A program made the position numbers and the translations under genes. The notes under the pieces were generated by a model, which made no database searches, was not told where the DNA came from, and was given only the letters and a program-made list of their open reading frames with translations. A DNA stretch of 48,197 nt, from the NCBI GenBank assembly GCA_035276085.1, contig DATELY010000189.1:1-48197 (forward strand). The letters are read 5' to 3'. The first letter of the stretch is position 1. Each line of letters starts with the position of its first letter. The stretch is from DATELY01 sp035276085 (lineage in GTDB: Bacteria; Pseudomonadota; Gammaproteobacteria; Steroidobacterales; Steroidobacteraceae). Shown piece after piece: positions 15,650 to 23,867 of this stretch.

Positions 15650-17650
15650 ATGGCCCGTTCCGTTCGCATCAAAGATCAGGCGGTCGAAGCGCATCTCTTC
15701 ACGACGCGCACCATCGTCGCTGCCATCCTCATGGTTCTTGCAGTGGCGGCCGTCATTGCGCGCCTCGCGTGGCTGCAGATCGTTCAATACGAGTACTTTG
15801 CGGAGCTCTCGCAAGGCAATCGCATTCGCATCGAACCGCTGCCGCCGAATCGAGGACTCATCCTCGATCGCAACGGCAAAGCGCTCGCGACGAATGCGCC
15901 CTCGTACCAGCTCGAGCTCGTGCGCGAGCAAGTGTCGGATCTCGAAGGCACGCTGAAGCGACTCTCTGAATTGAAGCTCATCGAGGCGAACGACGTCACT
16001 GCCCTGCTGAAAGAGATCAAGAGCCGGCGCGCATTCGAAGCCTTCCCCGTCAAGCTGCAAATGACGGAAGAAGAGCTGGCCACGTTTGCGGTCCGCCGGC
16101 CGGACTTTCCCGGTGTGGAGATACGACCGCGTCTGACTCGGTACTACCCGCTGGGCGGCAGCAGTGTGCATGCGCTCGGCTACGTGAGCGCCATCAGCGA
16201 AGACGACAAGAAGATCCTCAACATCGAGGAATATGCCGGCACGACGCTGGCCGGCAAGAGCGGTGTCGAGCGCGCGTACGAGAAAGAGCTGCACGGCGAA
16301 ACAGGATTCCAGCAGATGCTGGTGAACGCGCAAGGACGCCGCGTCGAGACACTGGGTCGCGGTCCTGTGGAGCTCAAGCGCAAAGAACCTGTTGCCGGCA
16401 ACGACTTGTACCTGACGATCGATCAGCGCGTGCAGCAGACGGCCGAAGAAGCATTGCGCGATCAGCGTGCGTCGGCCGTGGCGATCGATCCGTCGAATGG
16501 CGACATCCTCGCCTTCGTCAGTACGCCCGGCTTCGATCCGAACCTGTTTGCGCGCGGTCTGACACGTAAGGAATACCTCGCGCTGACCGAAGATCCGGAT
16601 CGTCCGATGTACGATCGCGCCTTGCGTGGCGTCTATCCCCCAGGCTCGACCGTGAAGCCGCTGATGGCGCTGGCAGCACTCGAAGCCAATGTGATCACAC
16701 CGCATGACACGCGCTACTGTCGAGGGCATTGGCGCATGCCCGGCGTCAGTCGACCGTGGCGTGACTGGAAAAAGGAAGGTCACGGGACGGTGGACATGCG
16801 CAAGGCGCTCGCCACCTCGTGCGACGTGTACTTCTACGACATGGCCAATCTCATGGGCATCGATCGCATGGCATCCTTCCTGTCGCAATTCGGTTTGGGT
16901 GGCCTCACCGGCATCGATATTCCAGGCGAGAAAGCCGGCATCCTGCCGTCCACGGCGTGGAAGAAGAAAGCCTTCAAGCGCAAGGAGCTGCAGCAGTGGT
17001 ATCCGGGCGATACGATCAGCGTGGGCATCGGTCAGGGCTATATGTCGGTGACGCCGCTCGAACTCGCTCACGCGATTACAACGCTCGCCGCGCGCGGTCA
17101 GCGCTTCAAGCCGCGGTTGGTGCGTGCGATCCGCAACTCGCAGACGGGCGCGGTCGTTGAGATTCCTCCGGTGCAGCTGCCTTCGGCGAAGACCCGTGAG
17201 CCGGACGCGTGGGAATACGCAGTCGGCGGCATGATCGATGTCGCGAATGCACCGTACGGCACGGCACGCGCCGCGGCGGCGGGCTCGAAGTACTTGATCG
17301 CCGGCAAAAGCGGCACCGCACAGGTGTTCACCGTCGCGGCCAGCGAGCGCATGCGTAAAGCCAACGAGTTGGCCGAGCACTTGCGCGACCACGCTCTGTT
17401 CGTCGCCTTCGCGCCGGCAGACGCGCCCAAGCCCAAGATCGCCGTGGCGGTCGTCGTGGAAAATGCGCCGGGCGGCGGCTCGGCGTTTGCCGCACCGGTC
17501 GTGCGCCGCATTCTCGACTCGTACCTGCTGACACCCGAAGAGTTCGCGGCGGAGGAAGCAAAGCGCGCCGAGCAGGAAGCAAAGAAGAAAGCCGCCGCGG
17601 CTGGCGCGGCGAGGACTTCCCCACCCGCAACACCCGCAGGCCGCGAATGA
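15650..17650 (+). CDS. mrdA: Peptidoglycan D,D-transpeptidase PBP2
   Basis: Elongation-specific class B penicillin-binding protein of 666 residues that cross-links new peptidoglycan with RodA. It has an N-terminal membrane helix (about 18-42), a pedestal domain with RIEPLPPNRGLILDRNG and a transpeptidase domain. The active-site motifs are SxxK at Ser333 (PPGSTVKPLM), SCD in ATSCDVYFYD and KSGT at 553 (AGKSGTAQV). The C-terminus is an Ala/Lys-rich tail. Start ATG at 15650 follows the repeat element; the stop overlaps the rodA ATG by four bases (ATGA). Confidence 0.97.
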   Translation: MARSVRIKDQAVEAHLFTTRTIVAAILMVLAVAAVIARLAWLQIVQYEYFAELSQGNRIRIEPLPPNRGLILDRNGKALATNAPSYQLELVREQVSDLEGTLKRLSELKLIEANDVTALLKEIKSRRAFEAFPVKLQMTEEELATFAVRRPDFPGVEIRPRLTRYYPLGGSSVHALGYVSAISEDDKKILNIEEYAGTTLAGKSGVERAYEKELHGETGFQQMLVNAQGRRVETLGRGPVELKRKEPVAGNDLYLTIDQRVQQTAEEALRDQRASAVAIDPSNGDILAFVSTPGFDPNLFARGLTRKEYLALTEDPDRPMYDRALRGVYPPGSTVKPLMALAALEANVITPHDTRYCRGHWRMPGVSRPWRDWKKEGHGTVDMRKALATSCDVYFYDMANLMGIDRMASFLSQFGLGGLTGIDIPGEKAGILPSTAWKKKAFKRKELQQWYPGDTISVGIGQGYMSVTPLELAHAITTLAARGQRFKPRLVRAIRNSQTGAVVEIPPVQLPSAKTREPDAWEYAVGGMIDVANAPYGTARAAAAGSKYLIAGKSGTAQVFTVAASERMRKANELAEHLRDHALFVAFAPADAPKPKIAVAVVVENAPGGGSAFAAPVVRRILDSYLLTPEEFAAEEAKRAEQEAKKKAAAAGAARTSPPATPAGRE

Positions 17651-18783
17651 GCTACACGGATCTCGATGCGTCGCGTGCTCAGCGAACCTTGACAGTGTCC
17701 GCGCGCCTGCTGAGCGCTTTGCACCTGGACGGACCGCTGTTCGTCGGCCTGTGCCTCGCCGGCGCAGTGGGACTCGTCGTGGCGTTCAGCGCCTCCGGCG
17801 GGGAGATCGAGGCACTGGAAGCACAAGCGCTGCGGTTCGTTCTCGGCCTGGCGGCGATGCTCACGCTCGCACAGCTGCCGCCGCGCGTGATTCGCACGGC
17901 GACTCCATGGATCTACACACTCGGGCTCGTGCTGTTGCTGGTCGTCATGACGACCGGACACGTCGCGATGGGCGCGCAACGATGGCTCGACATCGGTGTG
18001 GTGCGCTTTCAGCCGTCGGAGATCATGAAGCTGGGTGTGCCGCTGGCGTGCGCATGGTATCTGCATGATCGGCCGCTGCCGCCGAGCTTTGTGTCACTCG
18101 TCGTCGTTGGGCTCGCGATTGTCGTGCCGACTCTGATCATCGCGGAGCAGCCCGATCTCGGTACGGCGCTCCTGGTTGCCGCAGCCGGTGCGATGGTCAT
18201 GCTGTTGTCGGGCTTGCAGCGCCGTTACCTTCTGGGCGCGCTGGTGCTCATCGGTGCCGCCGTTCCGGTCGCGTGGCATTTCCTTCACGACTACCAGCGG
18301 CAACGTGTGTTGACGTTCCTCGATCCGCAGACCGATCCGCTCGGCGCGGGATATCACATCATCCAATCGCAGATCGCCCTCGGCTCCGGAGGCGTCTTCG
18401 GCAAGGGGTATTTGAACGGCAGTCAGGCACAGCTCGAGTTCTTGCCTGAGCGCAATACCGACTTCGTGTTCGCAGTGATCGGCGAGGAATGGGGCTTCAT
18501 CGGCGTCACGACGGTGCTATTGCTGTACCTCTTCATCATCGGTCGCGCGCTCTACCTGTCGGTCGTTGCACACGATACGTTCTCGCGGCTGACGGCTGGG
18601 AGCCTGAGCCTGACGTTCTGTGTCTATGTGCTGGTCAATACCGGAATGGTTGCGGGTCTGCTGCCCGTCGTGGGCGTGCCCCTGCCATTCATCAGCTATG
18701 GAGGTACGTCGATGGTCACTCTCATGGCGGGTTTCGGTCTGTTGATGGCGCTGTGCGAGAAGCGCCGCCTCGTGAGCCGATGA
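17647..18783 (+). CDS. rodA: Peptidoglycan glycosyltransferase RodA
   Basis: SEDS-family polymerase of 378 residues, integral inner-membrane partner of PBP2. About ten membrane spans are evident. Family stretches seen are MGAQRWLDIGVVRFQPSEIMK, the LPERNTDFVFAVIGEEWGF segment and the C-terminal VGVPLPFISYGGTSM. Both ends overlap neighbours by four bases (mrdA stop, rlpA start), so expression is probably coupled. Confidence 0.97.
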   Translation: MSYTDLDASRAQRTLTVSARLLSALHLDGPLFVGLCLAGAVGLVVAFSASGGEIEALEAQALRFVLGLAAMLTLAQLPPRVIRTATPWIYTLGLVLLLVVMTTGHVAMGAQRWLDIGVVRFQPSEIMKLGVPLACAWYLHDRPLPPSFVSLVVVGLAIVVPTLIIAEQPDLGTALLVAAAGAMVMLLSGLQRRYLLGALVLIGAAVPVAWHFLHDYQRQRVLTFLDPQTDPLGAGYHIIQSQIALGSGGVFGKGYLNGSQAQLEFLPERNTDFVFAVIGEEWGFIGVTTVLLLYLFIIGRALYLSVVAHDTFSRLTAGSLSLTFCVYVLVNTGMVAGLLPVVGVPLPFISYGGTSMVTLMAGFGLLMALCEKRRLVSR

Positions 18784-19598
18784 GATCCGGACTCGTGCAG
18801 GCGCGGCATGCAGCCGCAGCGCTCGCCTTGGCTTTCCTGTCTGCCTGCGTCAGCCGACCGGTTTCGATACCTCCACCGACTACGCCCGCCCCCATACCAG
18901 TACCTGTACCTCTACCTCAGCCTCCCAAAGAGCTTCCGCCCGATGCGATCCCCAAAGTCGAGCCGAGATCGCGTCAAGGCAACCCGCCGTTCTACGAAGT
19001 CAGTGGCAAGCGCTATTTCGTACTGCCCAGCGCAGACGGTTATCGCGAACGCGGCGTCGCCTCCTGGTACGGCCCAGGGTTTCATCGCGGCAGGACATCG
19101 AATGGTGAGCCGTACGACATGCATGGCATGACGGCCGCACACAAGACGTTGCCGCTGCCGACTTACGTGCGAGTCACCAATCTGAAGAACGGTCGCAGTG
19201 TCGTGGTGCGTGTAAACGATCGCGGTCCGTTCAAGGACACGCGCGTCATCGACCTCTCCCATTCCGCGGCCACGAAACTCGACATGATTCGCCAGGGCAC
19301 GGCTTTCGTGGAGGTGCAGGCGCTCACACCTGAAACGCAGGCAGCGAACCCACCGGCAGCTCCCGCTGGGCTGTTCGTCCAAGCCGGCGCCTTCAGCGAA
19401 CGCGCCAACGCCGAGCGGCTCGTACAGCGCCTGCGGGAACAGGGGGAGAACGACGCCACCTTGCGTGAAGATGTGGTCAACGGCCGCACGCTATTTCGCG
19501 TGCGTGTAGGTCCGGTGCCTACGGTGAATGACTTTGATCTCACCGTCGCGCGCCTGCGGAAGCTGGGATTGCAGGATGCGCGGCTGGCGCTCGATTGA
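18780..19598 (+). CDS. rlpA: RlpA-family lytic transglycosylase lipoprotein with SPOR domain
   Basis: Outer-membrane lipoprotein that cleaves glycan strands lacking peptide stems. The 272-residue product has a signal peptide ending in a lipobox (FLSAC) and a Pro-rich linker (about 28-60). A double-psi beta-barrel follows (about 95-175; GVASWYGPGFHRGRTSNGE and VRVNDRGPF contain the expected catalytic-region residues). A C-terminal SPOR domain (about 198-272) binds denuded glycan. The ATG at 18780 overlaps the rodA stop (ATGA) and gives the correct signal peptide; a longer frame upstream is only overlap with rodA. Confidence 0.94.
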   Translation: MRSGLVQARHAAAALALAFLSACVSRPVSIPPPTTPAPIPVPVPLPQPPKELPPDAIPKVEPRSRQGNPPFYEVSGKRYFVLPSADGYRERGVASWYGPGFHRGRTSNGEPYDMHGMTAAHKTLPLPTYVRVTNLKNGRSVVVRVNDRGPFKDTRVIDLSHSAATKLDMIRQGTAFVEVQALTPETQAANPPAAPAGLFVQAGAFSERANAERLVQRLREQGENDATLREDVVNGRTLFRVRVGPVPTVNDFDLTVARLRKLGLQDARLALD

Positions 19599-19643
19599 TC
19601 GGCCCCCGCAGGCTGCCGGTCGATAATTGAGATCCACCCTGGG

Positions 19644-19649
19644 TAGAAT
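19644..19649 (+). promoter_or_regulatory. Possible -10 box for dacC
   Basis: TAGAAT lies 40 bases ahead of the dacC ATG in the 91-base rlpA-dacC spacer. No good -35 hexamer is seen 16-18 bases upstream, so this is a weak call. dacC may simply be read through from rlpA. Confidence 0.3.
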
Positions 19650-19689
19650 TCGCCGCCATTTTTCATCAACCGTCAGGTCCTTGATCGAC

Positions 19690-20925
19690 ATGCATCGCTC
19701 GATTTCGTTGCTTCTGTGTGCCGTGATCTGTCTTGCTGCTTGTTCGAAAGCGCAGGAGCAACCCGCAGCAGCCATGCGCGAGCGCAAGACGATCGCGCTG
19801 ACTGCGGCCGTGACACCGGCACCCGCCGGCGCCGCATCGGTCACGGCCAAACCCGCACCGATTCCTGCCCCGCCGACCGTGGCAGCGCGCGGCTATTTCC
19901 TGATCGACTACACGAGCGGCCATGTGCTCGCCGAAACGAACGCGAACGAGCGCTTGGAGCCCGCGAGCTTGACGAAGCTGATGACGGGCTACGGCGTGTT
20001 CGCTGCGTTGAAGGATGGCCGCATCAAACTGAGCGACGAAGTCACGATCACTCCGCATGCCCGCGATCAGAACGGGTCGCGCATGTTCGTGGAAGTCGGC
20101 ACGAGGGTGAAAGTGGAGGATTTGATCCAGGGCATGATCGTGCAGTCCGGCAACGATGCGACAGTCGCGCTGGCCGAACACGTGGCGGGTAGCGAGCCTG
20201 TCTTCGTCGATCTCATGAATCAGTACGCGCAGCAGCTCGGCATGAAGAACACGCACTTCGAAAACAGCGCGGGCATGCCGGGACCGCAGCACTACACCAC
20301 TGCGCACGATATCGCCCTCCTGGCACAGGCGCTGATCCGCGAGTTTCCGACCTACTACAAGTGGTACTCGCAGCGCGAGTTCACCTGGAATCGCATCACG
20401 CAGCCGAATCGGAATGGCTTACTGGAACGTGACCCCACGGTGGACGGCCTGAAGACAGGCCACACGGAAAGCGCTGGTTACTGTCTCGTGTCATCCGCCA
20501 AGCGCGACGGCATGCGTCTGATCTCGGTCGTCATGGGATCCCCCAACGTGCGCTCGCGTGAAGATGCCAGCGCGGCGTTACTGAACTACGGCTTCCGGTT
20601 CTACGAAACTCGACGGCTCTACGCCGCCAACCAGTCCCTCATGAACGTTCGTGTGCGGAAAGGCGCAGCGCCGGAAGTCGGGCTGACACTGCATCGAGAC
20701 ATCACGGCAACGTTGCCGCGAGGCCAAACAGAGGCCATCACCGCCAGCATCGAGGTTTCCGAGCCGCTGTTGGCGCCGCTGCAGCGAAACACGGCGATCG
20801 GCACGTTGAAGCTCGTCCGCGACGGCAAGCCGTTCGCCGAGCAGGCCGTGTACCCGAATGCCGATGTGCCCGAAACGGGCTTCTTCGGTCGCCTCACCGA
20901 AGACGTCAAGATGCGCTTCGAGTAA
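19690..20925 (+). CDS. dacC: D-alanyl-D-alanine carboxypeptidase, PBP5/6 family
   Basis: Low-molecular-weight PBP of 411 residues that trims the terminal D-Ala from pentapeptide stems. The S11 peptidase motifs are complete: SLTK at Ser93, SGN at Ser153 and KTG at Lys255. A C-terminal PBP5 beta-domain ends in an amphipathic segment (TGFFGRLTEDVKMRFE), the usual inner-membrane anchor. Unusually, the signal peptide ends in a lipobox, LAAC at Cys18 with Ser at +2, which predicts lipidation. The start at 19690 (MHRSISLLLC) places the signal peptide correctly; a TTG upstream at 19627 is less likely. Symbol is by family; dacA would be equally fair. Confidence 0.92.
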   Translation: MHRSISLLLCAVICLAACSKAQEQPAAAMRERKTIALTAAVTPAPAGAASVTAKPAPIPAPPTVAARGYFLIDYTSGHVLAETNANERLEPASLTKLMTGYGVFAALKDGRIKLSDEVTITPHARDQNGSRMFVEVGTRVKVEDLIQGMIVQSGNDATVALAEHVAGSEPVFVDLMNQYAQQLGMKNTHFENSAGMPGPQHYTTAHDIALLAQALIREFPTYYKWYSQREFTWNRITQPNRNGLLERDPTVDGLKTGHTESAGYCLVSSAKRDGMRLISVVMGSPNVRSREDASAALLNYGFRFYETRRLYAANQSLMNVRVRKGAAPEVGLTLHRDITATLPRGQTEAITASIEVSEPLLAPLQRNTAIGTLKLVRDGKPFAEQAVYPNADVPETGFFGRLTEDVKMRFE

Positions 20926-20929
20926 CGCG

Positions 20930-21790
20930 ATGGCCGAGCCATTTCCGGTCTGCTATCTCAATGGCGAGTACCTGCCGCTTGCCGCAGCCCGCGTGTCTCC
21001 GCTCGATCGCGCTTTTCTGTTTGCCGATAGCGTCTACGAAGTGCTGCCTGCGCTCGACGGGCGGATGTTTCGTTTCCAGGAGCATTTCGACCGACTGGCG
21101 CGCAGCTTGCTCGAAGTGAGGATGGCTGCGCCCCACTCGCACGAACAGTGGCATCGCATTCTGGACGAGCTCATCGCGCGCAATGGCGGCGGGGACATGT
21201 ACATCTATGCGCAAGTCACTCGCGGTATGGAGCTCGGTCGCAATCACACCTTTCCTGCGACGAGCACGCCGACGGTGTTTGCCATGGCCTCGCCGCTCCC
21301 GCAGTTCACACCAGAACAGCGCGAGCGCGGATTCGATGCAATTACGGTCGAGGATTTCCGCTGGGGCCGATGTGATATCAAGAGCACTGCGCTGTTGGCG
21401 AATGTGCTCATGAAGCAGCAGGCCGCCGATGCGGGAGCGAACGAGGCCATCATCGTGCGCAACGGCGCAGTGCTCGAAGGCGCATCGACGAGTGTGCTCG
21501 CGATCGTGGAGGGTGTGCTCGTGACGCCGCCCGATGGTCACAGCATTCTCCCGGGTACCACGCGCGAGGTCGCTCTCGAGCTGGCACAGAATGTCCTGCC
21601 CGTCGCGCGACGCAGGCTCGCCGTCAGCGAACTTTTCGCAGCGAGCGAGATCTGGATAGCAGCAGCCACGCGCGACGTGCTGCCAGTGTGCCGGGTGGAT
21701 GGTCGGCCGATTGGCGATGGGGTGCCTGGACCCTGGTGGAAACGTTTCGCGCAGGCGTTCCTGGATATGCGCAAATCCGTACCGCAATGA
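20930..21790 (+). CDS. Class IV PLP aminotransferase, D-amino-acid aminotransferase-like
   Basis: Fold-type IV PLP enzyme of 286 residues, related to D-alanine aminotransferase and branched-chain aminotransferases. The catalytic Lys is in CDIKSTALLANV; the phosphate-binding ASTSVLAIVEG and PGTTRE segments are present. It starts four bases after the dacC stop and its stop overlaps ybeD, so it is part of the envelope run. This dacC-dat-ybeD-lipB order is common in gammaproteobacteria. D-amino-acid supply or recycling for peptidoglycan is the likely role. Confidence 0.9.
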   Translation: MAEPFPVCYLNGEYLPLAAARVSPLDRAFLFADSVYEVLPALDGRMFRFQEHFDRLARSLLEVRMAAPHSHEQWHRILDELIARNGGGDMYIYAQVTRGMELGRNHTFPATSTPTVFAMASPLPQFTPEQRERGFDAITVEDFRWGRCDIKSTALLANVLMKQQAADAGANEAIIVRNGAVLEGASTSVLAIVEGVLVTPPDGHSILPGTTREVALELAQNVLPVARRRLAVSELFAASEIWIAAATRDVLPVCRVDGRPIGDGVPGPWWKRFAQAFLDMRKSVPQ

Positions 21791-22056
21791 TGATGACGCA
21801 ACCAACCTTGTTCGAGTTTCCCTGCGACTTCCCGCTCAAAGTGATGGGCCGCCGTTCCGATGAGTTCCGTGCGCTCGTGATGGAGATCGTGGAGCGTCAC
21901 GTCGGCTCGCTGGATCCCGCACGGGTTCAGCAGCGTGCGAGCAAGGACGGAAACTATCTCAGCGTCACCTGCACACTGCGCGCGGAAAGCAAGGAACAGC
22001 TGGATGAGTTGTATCGAGAGCTCACGGCCTGCGAGCAGGTGCTTTACGTGCTGTGA
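21787..22056 (+). CDS. ybeD: YbeD family (DUF493) protein
   Basis: Small conserved protein of 89 residues with the family pattern FPCDFPLKVMGR and the ACT-like fold end REL..CEQVLYVL. Function is not settled; it is regularly found beside lipB, as here. The first of three consecutive in-frame ATG codons (21787, 21790, 21793) overlaps the preceding stop. Its stop codon directly abuts the convergent lipB stop, with no base between. Confidence 0.92.
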   Translation: MMMTQPTLFEFPCDFPLKVMGRRSDEFRALVMEIVERHVGSLDPARVQQRASKDGNYLSVTCTLRAESKEQLDELYRELTACEQVLYVL

Positions 22057-22749
22057 TCAAGCGGCGCGACGCTCTCTCAGCACAGCCACGAATTCACGCG
22101 CCAACACTTCGCCCGCAGCGCGCACGCTCAGCCTCACGCCGAGGCTCGACAGATCCACGACCTCGAGACCGGCAAATCCACAGGGATTGATGCGGCGAAA
22201 CGGCGCCAGGTCCATGGCGACATTCAACGCCAGGCCGTGATAGCTGCAACCACGGCGGATTCGTAGGCCGATGCTCGCAAGCTTGCGGCCCTGGACATAC
22301 ACGCCGGGCGCTTCGCGCTTGCCGTACGCCTCGAGTCCATACAACGCCGCCACGCGAATGACGGCTGTCTCGAGCGCAACCACCAATTCGCGCACACCGA
22401 GCTGCCAGCGCTTCAGTTCCAATAGCGGGTACAGGACCAATTGGCCCGGACCGTGGTAAGTGACCTGGCCGCCGCGATCGATGTTCACGACCGGAATGTC
22501 TCCGGCAGCGAGAACGTGTGCTGGACTGCCGTTCATTCCCAAGGTGAACACAGGCTCGTGTTCCAAGAGCCAGATCTCATCATCCGTGTCTGGTCCACGC
22601 TCGGCCGTGTACCTTTGCATGGCTTGCCACGTGGGAACGTATTCGACTCGGCCCAGCCAGCGCACGCGCGGAGCCGCCGCAGATGCGTCTGCGTGCACGT
22701 CATCGGAAGTGACAGGGCGCGAATTCACGGTGGGCTCAGCGGCGATCAC
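22057..22749 (-). CDS. lipB: Lipoyl(octanoyl) transferase
   Basis: Moves octanoyl from acyl carrier protein onto lipoyl domains; LipA then inserts sulfur. The 230-residue product contains HEPVFTLGMNGSPAHVL, the RGGQVTYHGPGQLVLYPLL signature, the catalytic Lys region (GRKLASIGLRIRRGCSYHG) and the catalytic Cys in INPCGFAG. The GTG at 22749 is chosen because it overlaps the lipA stop (GTGA) and leaves only a short lead before the conserved domain. The upstream frame is antisense-free but lies inside lipA. lipA-lipB are translationally coupled. Confidence 0.93.
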   Translation of the reverse strand: MIAAEPTVNSRPVTSDDVHADASAAAPRVRWLGRVEYVPTWQAMQRYTAERGPDTDDEIWLLEHEPVFTLGMNGSPAHVLAAGDIPVVNIDRGGQVTYHGPGQLVLYPLLELKRWQLGVRELVVALETAVIRVAALYGLEAYGKREAPGVYVQGRKLASIGLRIRRGCSYHGLALNVAMDLAPFRRINPCGFAGLEVVDLSSLGVRLSVRAAGEVLAREFVAVLRERRAA

Positions 22750-23762
22750 TCGACCCGCGGCAGTCCGGCGTTGTTGCGCTCCAGTGCACGCTCCGCGCGG
22801 TAACTCGAACGGACCAACGGACCGGACACACACTCGATGAAGCCTTTGGCGAGCGCCCATTGGCGATAGCGCTCGAATTCTTCCGGTGCGACCCATCGTT
22901 CGATCGGAAGATGGTTACGCGTTGGCTGCAAGTATTGACCGAGCGTAAGCAGGTCCACGTTGCGCGCCCGCAAATCGTCCATGGTCTGCTCGATTTCCTG
23001 ATCGGTTTCTCCCAGTCCCAACATCAAGCTGGTCTTGGTGAGCACGTTCGGACGGAACCGCTTGGAGTGTTCCAGAACGGCGAGTGTTTGCTCGTACCCC
23101 GCGCGTGGGTCTCGAACCGGATGTGTCAGGCGGCGCACTGTTTCCACGTTCTGCGCGAACACATCCAGGCCACTGTCCACCACAGTCTCGACATCGGCCA
23201 TCACGCCCTGGAAGTCCGGGGTCAGTGCTTCAACAGCCGTCTGTGGCGACAGGCGCTTGATCTCACGCACACAGTCCGCGAAGTGCCGAGCTCCGCCATC
23301 CGGCAAGTCATCGCGATTCACCGAAGTGAGCACGACGTACTTCAAACCCATGATCTGGACTGTTCGAGCCGTGTTGGCGGGCTCCTCCGTATCCAGCCAG
23401 CCTTGAGGGTTGCCCGTGTCCACGGCGCAGAAGCGGCAGGCACGCGTGCAGACGGCGCCCATGAGCATCAGCGTGGCCGTGCCGGCATTCCAGCATTCGC
23501 CAATGTTCGGACACTTCGCTTCCTCGCACACGGTGGCCAGGCGATGTTCACGCACGGTGGCCTGCACGCGATCGAAGCGGGCCCCAGCCGGCATCCGTGC
23601 CCGCAACCAGGCTGGCTTCTTGCGTTGGATAACCGGGGATACGGCTGCCGCTTTGATGCCATCCTTGATCGCGGTAAATCCCTGCGGCGTACGGTACTTC
23701 GCTCCGCTCTCAACACGCACGGAGTCCGCAAACAGGATCGGGATGCCTTTGAATTCGCTCAC
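22746..23762 (-). CDS. lipA: Lipoyl synthase
   Basis: Radical-SAM enzyme that inserts two sulfurs into octanoyl groups on lipoyl domains. 338 residues. Both Fe-S sites are visible: the auxiliary cluster in CEEAKCPNIGEC and the radical-SAM CxxxCxxC in CTRACRFCAV. The C-terminal RSSYRAERAL gives the conserved Ser of the RSSY motif that ligates the auxiliary cluster. GTG start at 23762 follows a GAGG at five bases. It begins downstream of the terminator at 23802-23844 and should have its own promoter in the short remaining spacer. Confidence 0.97.
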   Translation of the reverse strand: MSEFKGIPILFADSVRVESGAKYRTPQGFTAIKDGIKAAAVSPVIQRKKPAWLRARMPAGARFDRVQATVREHRLATVCEEAKCPNIGECWNAGTATLMLMGAVCTRACRFCAVDTGNPQGWLDTEEPANTARTVQIMGLKYVVLTSVNRDDLPDGGARHFADCVREIKRLSPQTAVEALTPDFQGVMADVETVVDSGLDVFAQNVETVRRLTHPVRDPRAGYEQTLAVLEHSKRFRPNVLTKTSLMLGLGETDQEIEQTMDDLRARNVDLLTLGQYLQPTRNHLPIERWVAPEEFERYRQWALAKGFIECVSGPLVRSSYRAERALERNNAGLPRVE

Positions 23763-23801
23763 TCGAACCTCGGACGACTAGCGCGGAACCGTATGGCACC
23801 G

Positions 23802-23844
23802 CAAAAAGCAAAACGCGCCGACAGGGTACGACCCCATCGGCGCG
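23802..23844 (-). terminator. Intrinsic terminator of the tonB-exb-TPR operon
   Basis: On the minus strand an 8-base-pair stem (CGCGCCGA, 23844-23837, with TCGGCGCG, 23821-23814) continues inside as GGGT/ACCC after a two-base bulge. It is followed by TTTTGCTTTTTG (23813-23802). It lies 24 bases after the stop of the TPR gene and ahead of lipA, so it separates the two units. Confidence 0.85.
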
Positions 23845-23867
23845 CTCAGCAACTGGTCAGAACGAGG

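Noticed and set aside
15626..17392. A 588-codon minus-strand open frame
   Set aside because: Antisense of mrdA; no motifs, and mrdA itself has all penicillin-binding motifs.
22750..22896. Longer lipB start at 22896
   Set aside because: That extension lies wholly inside lipA and has no LipB homology; the GTG overlapping the lipA stop fits the operon.
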